This document shows positions 35,453-49,300 of a DNA stretch of 64,000 nt, piece after piece (the stretch's first letter is position 1; each line of letters opens with the position of its first letter). Below the pieces are notes generated by a model, which had not been told where the DNA came from, made no database searches, and saw only the letters and a list, made by a program, of their open reading frames with translations. The translations under genes and the position numbers were made by a program. This DNA comes from Eremophila alpestris peregrina (Eukaryota > Chordata > Aves > Passeriformes > Alaudidae), in the NCBI GenBank assembly GCA_009792885.1, contig WMCF01000008.1, positions 20,449,578 through 20,513,577 of the forward strand. The letters run 5' to 3'.

Positions 35453-37679
35453 TTAAAGGCATGTATGTTTGTCTTGGTTGTTTGTATTCATCAGGTGACA
35501 GACCACTTCTGCATGTTTGACTCCTTATTGCAAGACAGCAAGCCAGGGGATTCCTTCCTTTTGTAAATACTGTATCTTTCAGGGAGTCGGTGTGAGTGAC
35601 ATGGGTGTGATGCAGCACTTTGCATGACAGACTGGGGGGAATGAAATGCAGCTCGGATCATACAGAAGATGGAGCTCTTGCAGGAGCTTGGGAAACACAA
35701 ATGTATTTGGGGTTACTAATACCCAACCAATAATCTCAGCAGTCCCATGTCAAATCTCACCCATGGACATCCTCCTGCCAACACACTACTGCTTTTCTAA
35801 ATGATGAGTGGAATATATCTGGTGTTGCATACCCATAATTCAAGAAATCTCAGACAACACAGGCTCTATTTGTGGCATCATCACCTGTTCATCTTATTCC
35901 TGAATCTAACATAACCCAATTTTGATGGCTGTATGATGAAATATTTTGTAAGTCAAAGGTCCAAATCATAAGTGAAATGAATCATAATTTTTGGACATTT
36001 TTCCTTGATGTGAGAATGTATTTTCTTTAATAATCTTAACAAATGGGAGGCACAATGCTGCTTATTTAACTCCTATTTGTTTATTTGAACACAGGAGCAA
36101 ATTTTTTCCAAGTGAAAAATAAGTGTATTATGGATGTCAAAATAAATAGTGACAGAAATTTTAATTTAGCATATTTTAGTGTGTGTTACATCAGAAATTA
36201 ATATTTGAAATAATTCACTTTGGGTCAAAACATGCCCAAGCGTACCAAATCTGTAAAACTGGAGGACATATATAGGAAGAATAAATCCAGCATTTGCATT
36301 TTTGCAAAGCCTAAATACTCAGGGCTGAGACTGATGGACACGGTAAAGGATAAAAAAACCCTCACTATGATAGGCTTTTCTGACACTAGAGGGCGTAAAC
36401 GCCATTAAAACCAAATGCAAATGCAGAAACAATTTAAAATGCGTGTTACAGATACATATGCCCTCTTCCACCTCTTTCGAATTAATTTAAATTCTTTAAA
36501 GAATTATTACGTTGATTGTGGTCTGTTGTCTGCTCCCATATTATTTGCTGAAAAGGAACGCTAGTAACATTTTTTGTTTTCAAACATGTAAAACATGTCA
36601 GAAAATAATGGAGTTGTAAAATAGATGCAAAGACATTAAAATTAACTTGGTAATACTTATTTTAAAAGCAAGGGAATTTATGACCTAAGAACAATGGAAA
36701 TAGTACGAGATCCATGGAAACTAAACAATCTTTGTAGAAGCCAGCACAGCTCATATCTTTTCATGTGTGGGGGACAAATCACATTTCCCAGTAGATTTAG
36801 TGGGTCGCCCAAGCAGAGATCAAGATTTTTATAGAGGAGTTGATTAAAAGAACAGTGCCCTGCCTTTTCAGGGCAAGGGCCATCCTGTCGCCCTCCAGCT
36901 GCTGCTTGCTCTGTGCAGGGCCTGTGCTTCACCCACTTGGGTGGGATGATGATGCATCTGCTCTCTTATCTCCTGTCTCAGCTAATGGCTCTTTCCTCTC
37001 CTCCAGGAAAAGCCCCAGAGGCTGCTGTGGTGAGACTCTCAGAGAAGATTATACAGCTGCTCACTGGCCCATGAATTTAGGCTGCCAGCCACCCACTTGG
37101 GCACACGTTTACATGCTGGTATAGGAGAGTAGGCAGGAAAAGCAATTCCCATCCTCTCTGACACTAGCAAACAATAATCACGGTGAATCTGACTTACTTT
37201 CCTGGTTTTGGCAAGGTCTGAAAATAGCCTAATGATTTTGGAACAGCAATTTTTAATAATGCAAAGTGTTGCTGGTTGCATGAGGTGCTGAGCAACATTA
37301 TATAGATTACTTCAAATTTTATTCCAGCCTAGGAAGATTCTGCAAGGAATTGCAAATAATCTTCCTGAATGCTTTTACTGCTGTGTAGGGTCCTCTGCTG
37401 CAATATCTCTCTCTTCTGCCTAGTCATGATGGACATGGTCTCCTCTGGGTCCACAAATGTTCCTGCAAGCACTGGCCAGGATGATCATTCATGAATGATG
37501 AAAAACACATCTTCTTCTCAGAAGTGTTAGTGCTCCCTGGGTTTTCCAGCCTGCAGTGCAAGAGAATTAAAATAGTGCCCCTGCACCTGGCTGGGTTAGC
37601 AGTTCCTGAAAAACAGAATTTCTAATAAAAGTCAGGGGATTTGAGGGGGAGGGGAGTTGCGGTTGCGGTTTTTGTGGAG

Positions 37680-37718
37680 TTTTTTTTTTTTTTTTTGTTT
37701 GTTTGTTTGTTTGTTTGT
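37680..37718. repeat. poly-T followed by (GTTT)n
   Basis: About 17 T then five to six GTTT units; low-complexity tract. A similar GTTT run lies at about 40013-40040. Confidence 0.9.
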
Positions 37719-40700
37719 ATGTGCTCCGGGGTTTTTAAAGAGATTTGCGCAGTGGACTTTAGTACTTAGAGGTCAAAATACAGGAGCTTTTGCATGGAAA
37801 AGTTGAAAGGCTTGGCCAAGGAAACACTCCTAGCTTCTTGCAATCCAGATGAAATTTCAGATAACCAAATTCCTTCTGTTTTCCTCTACCATAAAATTAA
37901 ATTCAAAGAGGTTAAAAATATCTTTTTTTTTTGTCATCTCTCCCTCTCACTGAATAGGAAAACTTAATATCCTACCTGTTCCTGAGTAAATCATCACAGA
38001 AGTATGATGACTGCTCCATCCTGCATAGGGGATTTAAAAAGCTATCAGAGGTGCAGCTGAGCTGACTCCCAACAGCAACATTGCAGTCACAGACATACTA
38101 CTGAGATGGCATTTCTGTTTGTTTTCCCCCCCAGACTTCAGAAACAAAAATAAGCTTGTTTGTTTTTAGGAAAAAGTGAATGTTTCTGAATGGATCCAGC
38201 ACTTAATAAGGATAAGAAAAGCAACACAGCACTACAACTGTTCCTGATATAAAACTTGCAAGCTGCCTTTCCAAGTGTTTCCTGTCACGGTGGTTCTCAC
38301 AATATACTGGCCATCACCCACAAGCACAGGTGAAAATGTGCCTTCTTTAGAGTTTGCAGGCAAAGGGAGCTTTGCACAACCCTTCACACAGAACTAGGAT
38401 TCTTTGGTAAGTGCAGGTGCTCTCAGTCTACATGGCCCTGCCAGTGCCCAAGCCATCTCCTGCCTGAAGGTGACAATCACTGAAGAAGATCTCTGCAGAG
38501 GAAGTTTGTGCTTCCAAACCCCGTATTTGTTTAAAGTGATGTAGACATCATGTCCCATTATCGAGTAACTCAGAACTGAGTCTTTCAGCAGTGGTTTTTG
38601 TGATGGAGATGCTCTCCTGAGAGACCTGCCATGTTATTCGCTGCAATTTTCTGCTTAATTCAGTGGATGGAGGACTGTATGTCAGAAATAAAATTAATCA
38701 GCTAGACTGCCACACACTCTGCAAAGGATGAGTGACTTGTTAAGCCCTGGCTTTGTGCTCTCACGGGCATGGGAATAAACCAATCTCCATTAGCTCCCTT
38801 CAGAAGTAGTAGACCAGCTCTGGGACTAAGCACATACGTTGCAAGGGAGCAAACATCAGTTAACCACTTTAACTTTGAGATCACTTAAAAAAAGACCATA
38901 AGTAAAAATAGAGAAGGTAACCATTCTAAGAGCACAAAAAGCAGTTCTATGCATACAGCAATACTATAGATATGTCAAATTACTTTTGACAGATGCTAAA
39001 TGGGGTCCTTGTCTAAAGAGAATGCTGTGGATTGTTATAAAGCTGTTCCCTAGAGCCTTCAAGCTGCTTGGTAACTAAATGCTGGTGAGTTGACACTAAT
39101 TAGTCATTTATTTCAACATTACATCCAACAACAGATAATATAAATTGCTACTGGTAATAATTTTAAGTGGAATTTCTAAATAAGCATTTCAGCTGTGTTG
39201 CCTTAAGGATTCAGCCTGTACAGTTACAATTTGGGAGCTAATTCTGTTTTTAAAACACTGCTGAATGTGAATGTGAAATGAGCCAGGTTTGAAAGAATGA
39301 GCCAGACTAAGTAAAAATGATTTAATTTCTTAAAATTATCTTTACTCCTAAGAATACAATATCTGATTAACATTGAATTAATTTATTACTTTGTTGTATC
39401 GCTTTAGAATTCTAAATCTTTAAGATACCACAGTTATGAGTGGAGAATAAATGCTTGGCTAGATGTGATTTCATAAGATGTTACAAAGGATTACAGGAAG
39501 AATATACTTTTCTGGTGTCACTCAAATATGTATTTTCTGGGGCGTGATGCAGACGCACAATTTTTTCATTCTATTATTTGTTTAGTCAAAAGTAACAAAG
39601 AGGGGAACAAAAGAAAATAATTTGATCTTTGCTCCTGTAATTCTGTCTTACTTCACAAAAAGAAAATGTTCCAGGGTCTTTGCTCCTAAAAATCAATGAC
39701 TTGTATTACTTAGTTAGGACCTAATTTTCTAACAGTTCTTTTGTCAGAACCTGAACCCACACAGAAACACACATATAGGATGAACTGACCAGCTCTTTCA
39801 TAGCTTATAAATGAACAAAAAAATGCCAGTAATAGTTCAGACTGAAACTACACCTGCCCTAATATTCAGTCTCCAAAATGTAACCCGAAGTAAAAAACAT
39901 ATAGGGAAAAAGAGTTGGCTAAATATACATGATATATCATTGAATGACCATCCATCCTTCAATCACTTACAATTAACTGAATTTATAACCAATTATAATT
40001 TTTGTTGTTGTTAGGTTTTTTGTTTGTTTGTTTGTTTTTAGTTAGTGATTCTTCTTCCCATTTCCATGAGCTTTATTTTGGCCCTTTAAATCTGTGCACC
40101 TTTCTGACATTCACAACACTTGGCAGTTCCTTGGTGAGTGTCCTTTTGACTCTTCTGGCAGCAGTTCCTTGTTCCATGTGATGCCCCCAAACAGGTTCTT
40201 GTATTCAAAAAAGCATCTGGTGATATTCTCCAGCCATCATCCTCTTGTGTTTTCATACCTACTTACCTTATCTCTTTCCTAGGCTGACAAGTCCTACTGT
40301 GTTCATATAGAATCTGCTCCCTCTATTTGATCATACTTTTTGCCCTCTATTTTTTTACACTGTTTGCAGGAAAAAAAGATCAGAACTGCACACAGTTTTC
40401 TAAAAAGAGGTAGGGACCAGTTCAGGAGTGCTTATATTTCTGATCCCAACTTGGACAGTGAGCCATTATTATTCACAATGTTAATGCATGATTTCTCACC
40501 CTTGTTATTTCTCTGTCCAAATCTTTATTGGTGGGAGCTGATAAAATTTACTTTGCTTCCCAGATATCTATCACTGAGAGAGGAAAAGAGCTGTTTGGCT
40601 TCTGGCATGGTACAGGTGTTTTGATGACTGTCATCACATAATTTGCACAAAATATAGCTCAGCCAGCACCAGTGCTAACCAGACAAAGAAAACTCACCCC

Positions 40701-42199
40701 TAGATTTGTACCAACATTTAGATTAAAAAGAATGTATCTTTGTTTGTCCTATGGATATGAATTTTTACTTTTGGGTTTGTTTGGGTGTTTTTTTCTCCCC
40801 CCTTTGTTCTTTCATAAAATCCTTTTTTTGGGAGAACTGAATTAAAAAGCATTATAAAAAGGAGACAGTGTTTTATATCTCATGGACAAATGAACAAATA
40901 TGAACCAGGGTGAATGCACACCAATCCCAAAGGCTCATAATTTTAAATAAATCGATGTAAATAAAATAGAGTATATAGAATTTCCAGCAGTTCCTCTCTG
41001 AGCCATTAACTGGAAGCAACATCAATGTCTGGCTATTAAAAAGCCTCACCTTCAAAAGTAACACCATCCCCAGCCATTCTTCACATCAAAGGTTAGAGGT
41101 AAAAGATGGGCAATGCCCTCAAGGGAGGGTGTGGCCATGGTATTAAGTAATGACTGAATAAAGCCCCAGCAGCAGTGGTGGTAAAGAGGAGCAGTGTGAG
41201 ATGTAGTGACTACACCAAGGGTTCCTGTACAGAGAGCCCAGGCTGCAGGCTCCATTGATTCCCAGCAGGATGGACTAGAGAGTGACACATTATTCCTGGG
41301 AAACAGTTCCAAGGCAGCTGATAAATATCACCCATTTGATCTCCCTCACCTGGCCTTGGTTCGTGGGCACTCTGTTCCCTCAGACATCTCAGGAGCACAT
41401 GACAACCCAACACAATTCTGAGTCCTTCTAGGAACACACTGTTTGGTAAAATTTTTCAGCATGACTAAAATGAGGATTGTGGTGTGAAGCACAGATTTTG
41501 GTGCAGATTCAAATGCATTTTTTGAAGCCCAGGGGTATTTTTTTTTGATGTGCCACCTTGTTTCAGAAGAGAAAGAGTTTTCCTATTAGTTGCATGATTA
41601 GGTATATTCTGGGCCCAGTGCTCATCTCAGGAATATTGCTGAAAATTTTATGCAATTAATTTCTCCTACATTTTTTCGTTTTAGTTTCAATACTTGTGCT
41701 GAATAGCAGCAAATTCAAAACAAAGCATTGATCTGCCAATCCAATATTAAATTTCTCTTGAGTATATATTAGCCATCAGGTAAAACTGCTCCAAGTATAA
41801 ATCACATTAACACTAAAAAGCACTGTGAAAGTTTGCAAGGACAGCCATGCCTCTTTTTGTGACAGCTACTGGGCACAGCACTGAGTTCTGTGAGCTGATT
41901 GCATTTGGGAATCAAATCCAGCTGCTCCCATGTTTAAGTAAAACTCTGACTGACAAGAGCTTTTAGGCACTGCTGGCCCTCATGCTGTTCAGCACTCTAA
42001 TGGGCAGATCAAGAGCTAGGTAGGAATGATTCCCAGCCAGTTTGCAACTCCTTCTGCCTTTTTTTTCAGCAGGACAGGGAAATTTCACCCCACAGCGAAA
42101 TTTGCTGCCTCCTTGGGGCCCAGGTAAGGGATACTACTAGGAAACTCGCTGATCTGTTACAGCCCTCTGACTATTACTCTCTATTAGTTGTCAGGTCCG

Positions 42200-43355
42200 T
42201 AGTGATAAGATGGAAGAATTTAGTCCTGGAGCAATCAAAATGGACTCCAGAGCACTGGGGCATTTGGTCAAAGGAGTGTGTGTTCAACAAGGCCAAGTGC
42301 ACAGTCCTGAACTCTGGTCACAACTCCATGCAGAGATACAGGCTGGGGGCAGAGGGGCTGCAAAGTCGCCCAACAGAAAAGGACTTGCAGTTGGTGGTTA
42401 CCACTGGCTGAAAATGAGCCAGCTTGTGCCCAGGTTGCCAAGAAGGCCAGTGACATCCTGGCTTGGATCAGAAATAGTGTGGCCAGGAGATAAAGGATTG
42501 TCTGTCTGTACTCAGTCCTGGTGAGGAGCCCACACCTCAGGTCCTGTGTCCAGTTCTGAGCCCCTCATTCAGGAACAAGTGCTGGAGCAAGGCAGAGATG
42601 GAACAAAGAAACTGGTGAAGGGGCTGGAGCACAAGTCTTATGAGGAGGGGCTGAGGGAGCTGGGGTTGTTTAGTCTAGAGAGAGGAGGCTCAGAGGGGAC
42701 TGCATTACTCTCTACAGCCATCTGAAAGGAAGTCATAGCCAGATGGGGGTTGGCCTCTTCTGCCATGTCTCAAGTGAAAGGATGAGAGCAATTTGCCTCA
42801 CATTGCGCTGGGGGAAGTTCAGATTAGATTAAAAAAAACAACTGCTGAAAAGAGTGGTTAGGCATTGGAATAAGTTGCCCAGGGAGATTGTAGAGTGACC
42901 GTCACTGGGAGTGTTCAGGAAGTGTTCAAGAAATGTCTGGAAGCGGCATTTGGGGATATGGTTTAGGGGTGGTTAGGATACTGCCAGGTTGATGGCTGGA
43001 CTAGATGATCCTCAAAGTCTTCTTATACACATCTAGATGTGTATGGTTGGCCTCTTCTGCCATGTCTCAAGTGAAAGGATGAGAGCAATTGGCCTCACAT
43101 TGCGCTGGGGGAAGTTCAGATTAGATTAAAAAAAACAACAACAAAAAACCTGCTGAAAAGAGTGGTTAGGCATTGGAATAAGTTGCCCAGGGAGACTGTA
43201 GAGTGACCGACTCTTGGAGTGTTCAGGGAGTGTTCAAGAAGTGTCTGGAAGCGGCATTTGGGGATATGGTTTAGGGGTGGTTAGGATACTGCCAGGTTGA
43301 TGGCTGGACTAGATGATCTTGAAAGTCTCTTCCAGCCTTGGTGATTCTGTAAAGT
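42200..43355 (+). mobile_element. CR1 LINE fragment with a tandemly duplicated 3' end
   Basis: Degraded CR1 ORF2 in plus orientation: ATACAGGCTGGGGGCAG, GCCAAGAAGGCC, GTGTGGCCAGGAG, the R-P-H-L-E-Y-C equivalent GAGCCCACACCTCAG, then GAGAGAGGAGGCTCAG. Its 3' part occurs twice, at 42748-43020 and 43045-43355, in the same order and orientation, at roughly 95% identity by eye. Only the second copy has the full end (CTCTTCCAGCCTTGGTGATTCTGT). Stops in all frames show it is dead. It is antisense to KCND2. Confidence 0.88.
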
Positions 43356-46300
43356 TCTCAGACTGCAATACAGGTTTGCTTTTTCTCATTGGCACACCTT
43401 CCAACTTAAAAACATCCTGGTTCTTCCATATATTTAGTCCCATTCAACAACACAAGTTTAGTATGTTAAAATACTGAGAGAAGAAATACTTTAAAAATGT
43501 TTTTGAAATAATAAATAGAATTATTGACTTCTCTTTAGAAATAATCATCCTCCCAACTTTTTATTTATTCCTTTATTTATTACTTGTTTTGCTTCACATA
43601 TTTTCACCTCCCTTGAAAATAGGCTTTTGTGTCACATTCAGCACTGGCCAATTAGGCCAAGCTAATTTTTTGCTTGCCAACACAACCACCAATGGATCTG
43701 TATTATTTTTATATTCCTTCAGGCAGAGCTGAAAAACATGAAATAGCTTTTGTCAGTGTGACACAGCTACTGGCCTAAGTCTTGATGGATCTCTGCCAAA
43801 TATTGAATACTTCCCTTATTTTTTCTCTAATGCCTACTTGAAATCTGTTCAACCAAGTGTAAAAAGTACTCATATATTTTTATACACACACACATATGAT
43901 AAATGATACATTATTAAATGCTATACACTATACATTTTATATTACATATACACACTTTGGTAAGACTAAGAACTTTCCCTGTAAAGTAATATTAATTCCA
44001 TTGTAAATCTTTTGTGCACTAAAAGATTTATCGCAGTTCAGTGTCTTAGTGTCCCTTTCTAGCTAGTAGTCAGGAGAGTAATCTTTCTGAGACCATCTGT
44101 TATTTTGCATCAGAAATTCAGCTCCTTCCTTTTCATGACATTTTTCATGCCCTCCTATCTAGAATACAGTTGAGAAAACATATCAGCTGCAATGGACCAT
44201 TTACTAATTTTTCTCTTGGTCTAATAATCTGTTTTGCTCTTTTCCAATTTTCAGAGGTTTCTGAACTTGCTCAGACAAGTCCAGGAGAATCAAAACAACT
44301 CATGTACTTCTAGTCTAACAAAACAAAAGCCTCTTCTGAGTTAAGGCTCTGCACAATTCAGCTTTCCATCAGTGCTAAATCACTGCAAACCTTGAAAGAA
44401 GGTTGGCAGAGTAATCAGCTTCAGCTGAGCATTATTATATCCTCTTTCTTGTGAAGGAACCAAGAGCCTGTATGAGCTGCTCTGCCCAGGGACAGAGATG
44501 GAAACCCATCTTAACCCTCACCCTCCCTGGCACCAGTCACTGCCTCTGCAGGCTGTAAGAGCTTGGTGCTGCATGGTTTATATAATTTAAATAGGGAAAT
44601 TTGCAACTACTACAATTACAAATTGAATTATTGAATCAATGGTTTCAGATGTCCTCTCTTCATCAAATTGTGCAGTGTGGAGCTTGACTGCTTAATCACA
44701 CTGGCTCTGAGTCTTGACACAAATTTGAACAGATATCTTTGGATATGGCAAAAAGCAGCAGTGGGTCTGCCTTTGCCAGTTTTGCAAGTGCATTTTGTAA
44801 TGTGACCTCATGTGTGCTAGTAATTGGACTCAAGCCACCAATGAATCTCTGAACATTAGCACACTGCAATGACACAGTAATGACTTTCTGTCACTACTAA
44901 CCCCATTCCTATTTGAATTCATGTCCCATGACTGAGAGGTTCTGTACTTCACTACCAATCCTCTCAGTCATTCAGGCATAAAGCTTCATAATGCTGACCA
45001 CTACTATTCTTTTCTCAAGTAGCAAAAAAATAAATTTTCCATGGTTTTTTTCCATTTTAAAGAAATGTTTCCCTCTCTCTTGTATACAACATTTAAAAAC
45101 TTTGTTTTTAAAATCTACTTTTTTGGATATTGCTGATAAACCTTGAATTTTGTCATGGATTCCTCAGAAATGGAGCTTCTGGACCCCTAAATGTAATTTA
45201 ATTACATTTTGAAATACAAACTCTGTAAAGTTTCAGTATTCATTAAAAAGCATGAAACTTAGTAGAAAATTTGTCAGATGCCAATGGTAAACAGAAGGAT
45301 TTTGGAAGGTTGCATGAGACTTCTTTTCCCAAAGTGATGCAAATTCATATTCCCTACCTGTGTTGCCAAGAAATCATGCAACAGGGAATGGAAGAAAGGG
45401 ATTTTCTCAATTTTTTCCTGTGCAGCCTGTATTTCATAAAATGCTTATAAACATTCAACAGTCCAAGATTGGTTTAATTGAATAATCAAACCATAGCTAC
45501 AAGAAGTCTTGTGATTTTTTTTCTTAATTAATTTTAATTTTTGAATTTCAACGTGAAGAAAACACTATCTGTCAAGAGTGAATACTGACTTTGGAGGCTG
45601 GAGCTTTCATGAAGGGTCAAATCCCTCATGTACAAAAACTTTTTGATCCTAGCTATCCAACAGATGGTTTGACTTCACTGAACACCAAGGCTGGAACTCA
45701 GAAGGAGCACCTGCACTTCTTCCCCTGCTTTTGGAAGGAAAGCCTTATTCTATCCTCTCTCTTCTTCAGGTTTTGGAAGAAAATCCTCAGTATATTTTTC
45801 TACAGAATATAGAAAATCTCCTTGTAGCATGGATCCTATTGTGTGAGGGACTAGGAATTCAGTCTCACAGCACTACTTTGGCTTTTTTCCCACCAATTGG
45901 CTTACACTGACCTTCCCCAGAGGGCAAACTCCATTTTTAGGTGTCTAATTCTCTTGTCATTATTTGGCACAGCCTGTGTGCAAACCGTTATGCCTAGTAA
46001 TTAGATACTGCAGTGCTCAGGGTTGTGACACAAGACTTTCTGAATCATTAATATTATGCCTTCACTGTAATTCTTTGCCTTTCCAAAAGTTGTGTGTCAT
46101 GCTCAGAGAAATGTTGTGGTGTTACAGATATCGGCCTGAAAGCACTACAAAAGTTGCTTTTTCAGTGGACATTCTTGTGCTGTAAATAAGGGTTCCTTCT
46201 GCTTATCCACCCCCTGCAGTGAATTACCCAAATCAGTGATTCCTGAGCATTTTGAACTATGCACCAACTTGCTTTGAACTACTGTGAACCTTTAGAATTA

Positions 46301-49300
46301 CATGGTCAACTGAGAGCACTATAAAAGCAATATATTGCAGATCATTTATCTTGGCCCTGCAGGCTGTGTTTTTGGACCCCTAGGTGCAGACAATAACAGG
46401 CAAGTAAAGTTCCTCCTCACAAGTGCTCTTGCCACAGCTGAAAGATTATTTCCTGAGCCAGTCTCTCCAGCTTGACCTTAACATCCACAGCACCATCAAA
46501 GAATAACCTACCAGTATCTACCTGTCTACAAGTATAACTATATTTGATGTATTTATCTTTCAGTATGTCAAAATCTATTGGGAACTCTAACCAATATCTG
46601 GCAGCTCTCATGCTTAACTTTGCCTGCGCCATTCACTGAAAATTTTGCCCTTGGATTTTCAATTTCTACTCAACCTTTTGGTTCAAACTGTGTTTCTTTT
46701 ATCTCTAAAACAACAGACACAGTTTAATGAGGAATGCCAAACTCTCTCCTTTTTATGCATTTTCAATTAGTTTTGCTTCTCACCCAGTATAAATCACTTT
46801 CTAGAGACCTTTATACAGCAGGTCTTCTGTCCTTTGCAGCTGTCAAGTTTGTTGTTTTCAGTGTGTTGAGCACTGTTCTCCTTCCTTTTCTCCTTGACTT
46901 TCTCATTGTAGGTACTTTCTTATTTGTGCCCACATGATAACTGCACAGCTCTGGCTCTTGAGCAGGAATCCTGGGAGAGGAGTGCTAACGCTGCACTCCT
47001 GATGCAAACAAATCACACACCTCAAAGCACTACTGAACTCCATGAACTGCCTGACAACTGCCCCCTGGGCTCCCACTGATTTTCACCTCTGTACAGAATT
47101 TGTGTGTCTAGGGAATGAGTGAAGAAATGACCTGCTGGCCTCGAGCTGTTACATGGCACAGAGGCAGAAGAGTGACAGGAATGGCTTCATGTCACTGCTG
47201 TGGATGTTGTGCCACGCTGCACACACTTATCTGCAAAGTGACTTCTGTTCTCCTGTGGGAAATGGTAGTTGGAGTCTCATGACTGCAAGGACTCTTAAAG
47301 TAACTTATAACCCAGAGATTCAATGCAGTAAAAATCAGAGATGTTGAATTTTCTTTAAGAGTAGTGTCTTCAATAGTAGCATTTTCAAGCGCAGTATCGT
47401 TTCCAATGACTGATTAGGGCTGTATCCAAACCTCATTATTTGCCACTAGTTTCACCTATGCCAGAGGGCTTTTCTGAGTATCCATTTTCAGCTCAAAGTG
47501 TCTGATGCTTGTGATCTGGCTCACCATCTATATCTGATTGCAGAGGAGACCCCACCAAAGCTGATAGTAATTCTGTTTCTTGTGATAATAAGGCACACTA
47601 CTTAATGATGTAATTAGCATGAGTCATAATAATTTTTATCTTCTGCAAGAGACCTCCCATGCCTTTACAGAATATGCTATGCTCTCACAACTGTACTGGT
47701 CTCTTGTACCCTGCTTAACTCCACCTGGTACCAGACCAGAGGTTCTCCTTGATGCTGTCTTTCACCCCTAGCTACAGTTGCAAGGATTCTTCTTATGGGA
47801 AGAACATGAATCACTGCCAAGATGCACAGAAATCTCATTCTTTTAATTTCCATACTTAGGATTTCTTCTAGCACTACAAAAAACTGACCTAATAATACTT
47901 TCCAAAGAAAGAGTATAATTATTCAAGAATCTGAGACTGACTACTCATGTGGTCCTTTTACTGTGACTCCTGTCATATTTTCTGGCTTTTCTCTGATTCA
48001 TTTTAATCATCTCTCACCCTGATGGTAAGTTTTAGAATGTGAGATCTCAGAGTTACTTGTGCTGGAGAGGACAGATCAGTTCTGGGTGTTAAACAGCTAA
48101 AAAGCCATTAAACTACATTTCATTGCTTTCAAAGTAGGGCAAATTTTGGTTATAAATATTAGGAGATGTTTCCTTTCTTTTTACTCAAAACTGTGCTATT
48201 ACAGGCTCATAAGTCAGATAGCAATTCAAGCTCTCTCCAGGCCTTTCCTTCCTTAATGTGCTCATCAGCATTAACCACCAAATGCATTTGCCTTAGGAGC
48301 TAGAAGATCTCTATGTTCTATTACCAACATTATGTCTTTAATAAATAGGCATGCAGGTATATCACTGGCCTGTTCCTCTTCAGAAAGTGTTGGAAGGAGT
48401 GGAGAAAAAGTCTACAGGAGATCAACTCTCACAAGAAAGAAAATAAAAGACAAAATTAATAGGAGATTCTTAGGGAGTAACACAGCAATTTCCATCTGTG
48501 CCAGTAATTCAGAACACAGCTGAGCAGTATTTTTTTCCTCTGTTCTTATATTATGCCACTTTCGTTTCCTCCCCTCCCTTCCCCAGCCTAAAAAGGTTCC
48601 ATCTGTCTGCTAATCTCTGATCCTCCCAGCCATAAGAACTACTGTCCAGTCAGTGGAACTCAAATTTTAGTTTGTAGGATCATGGCTTAAAGGCTTTGGG
48701 ATTTTGTGTTCATAGAAATATGCTTGTCACCATATGTGTACCATCAGAAAAATCTCAGAGAGAAGAACAAAGCGCCTGATGGAAAAGAAGAAAGAGGTGT
48801 CTGGAGGTGTGGTTCCTCAGGGATTATACATGTGTCTGTGAGGACTGCCATGCATTTGGTCCTCCTGCTCAGTGATTAAGTGCTGTGGAGGTTAGGTGAG
48901 GGAATCACATGGATGTGTTGGTCACCTTTTAAAGTGATTTATCAGCTTCAGCTCAGTGGTTTCTGGCATAGACCCCAGGCAAGGACTGGATTTCATCCAC
49001 CAGCTCACAGAGTGGGCAGAAGAGACATGCAACCCAGTGGCTGTATCTCCATCATATTTCTACTCACTGCTGTTGGTATCCCACAGGGAGAGGGGTACTC
49101 CTTCTGCTCTGAGAAAAGGATAGTCTGTGGCCCTCAGTGGACATTATGGACCAGATTTTAGGCTGTGGTTGCTGGTGACTATACAAAAGTGACTCAGCTC
49201 ATCTGTAATGATAATAATAATTATGCAACTATGAAAAATGAGCAATCAAACAAAAGCAGTCAGTGGGGATAGAGTTCTTGAAACAGAGAGTTCATCAAAG

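Noticed and set aside
36220..36408. 62-codon basic frame overlapping the candidate regulatory cluster
   Set aside because: Protein-like in composition but matches nothing I know; the DNA motifs explain the unusual base content better.
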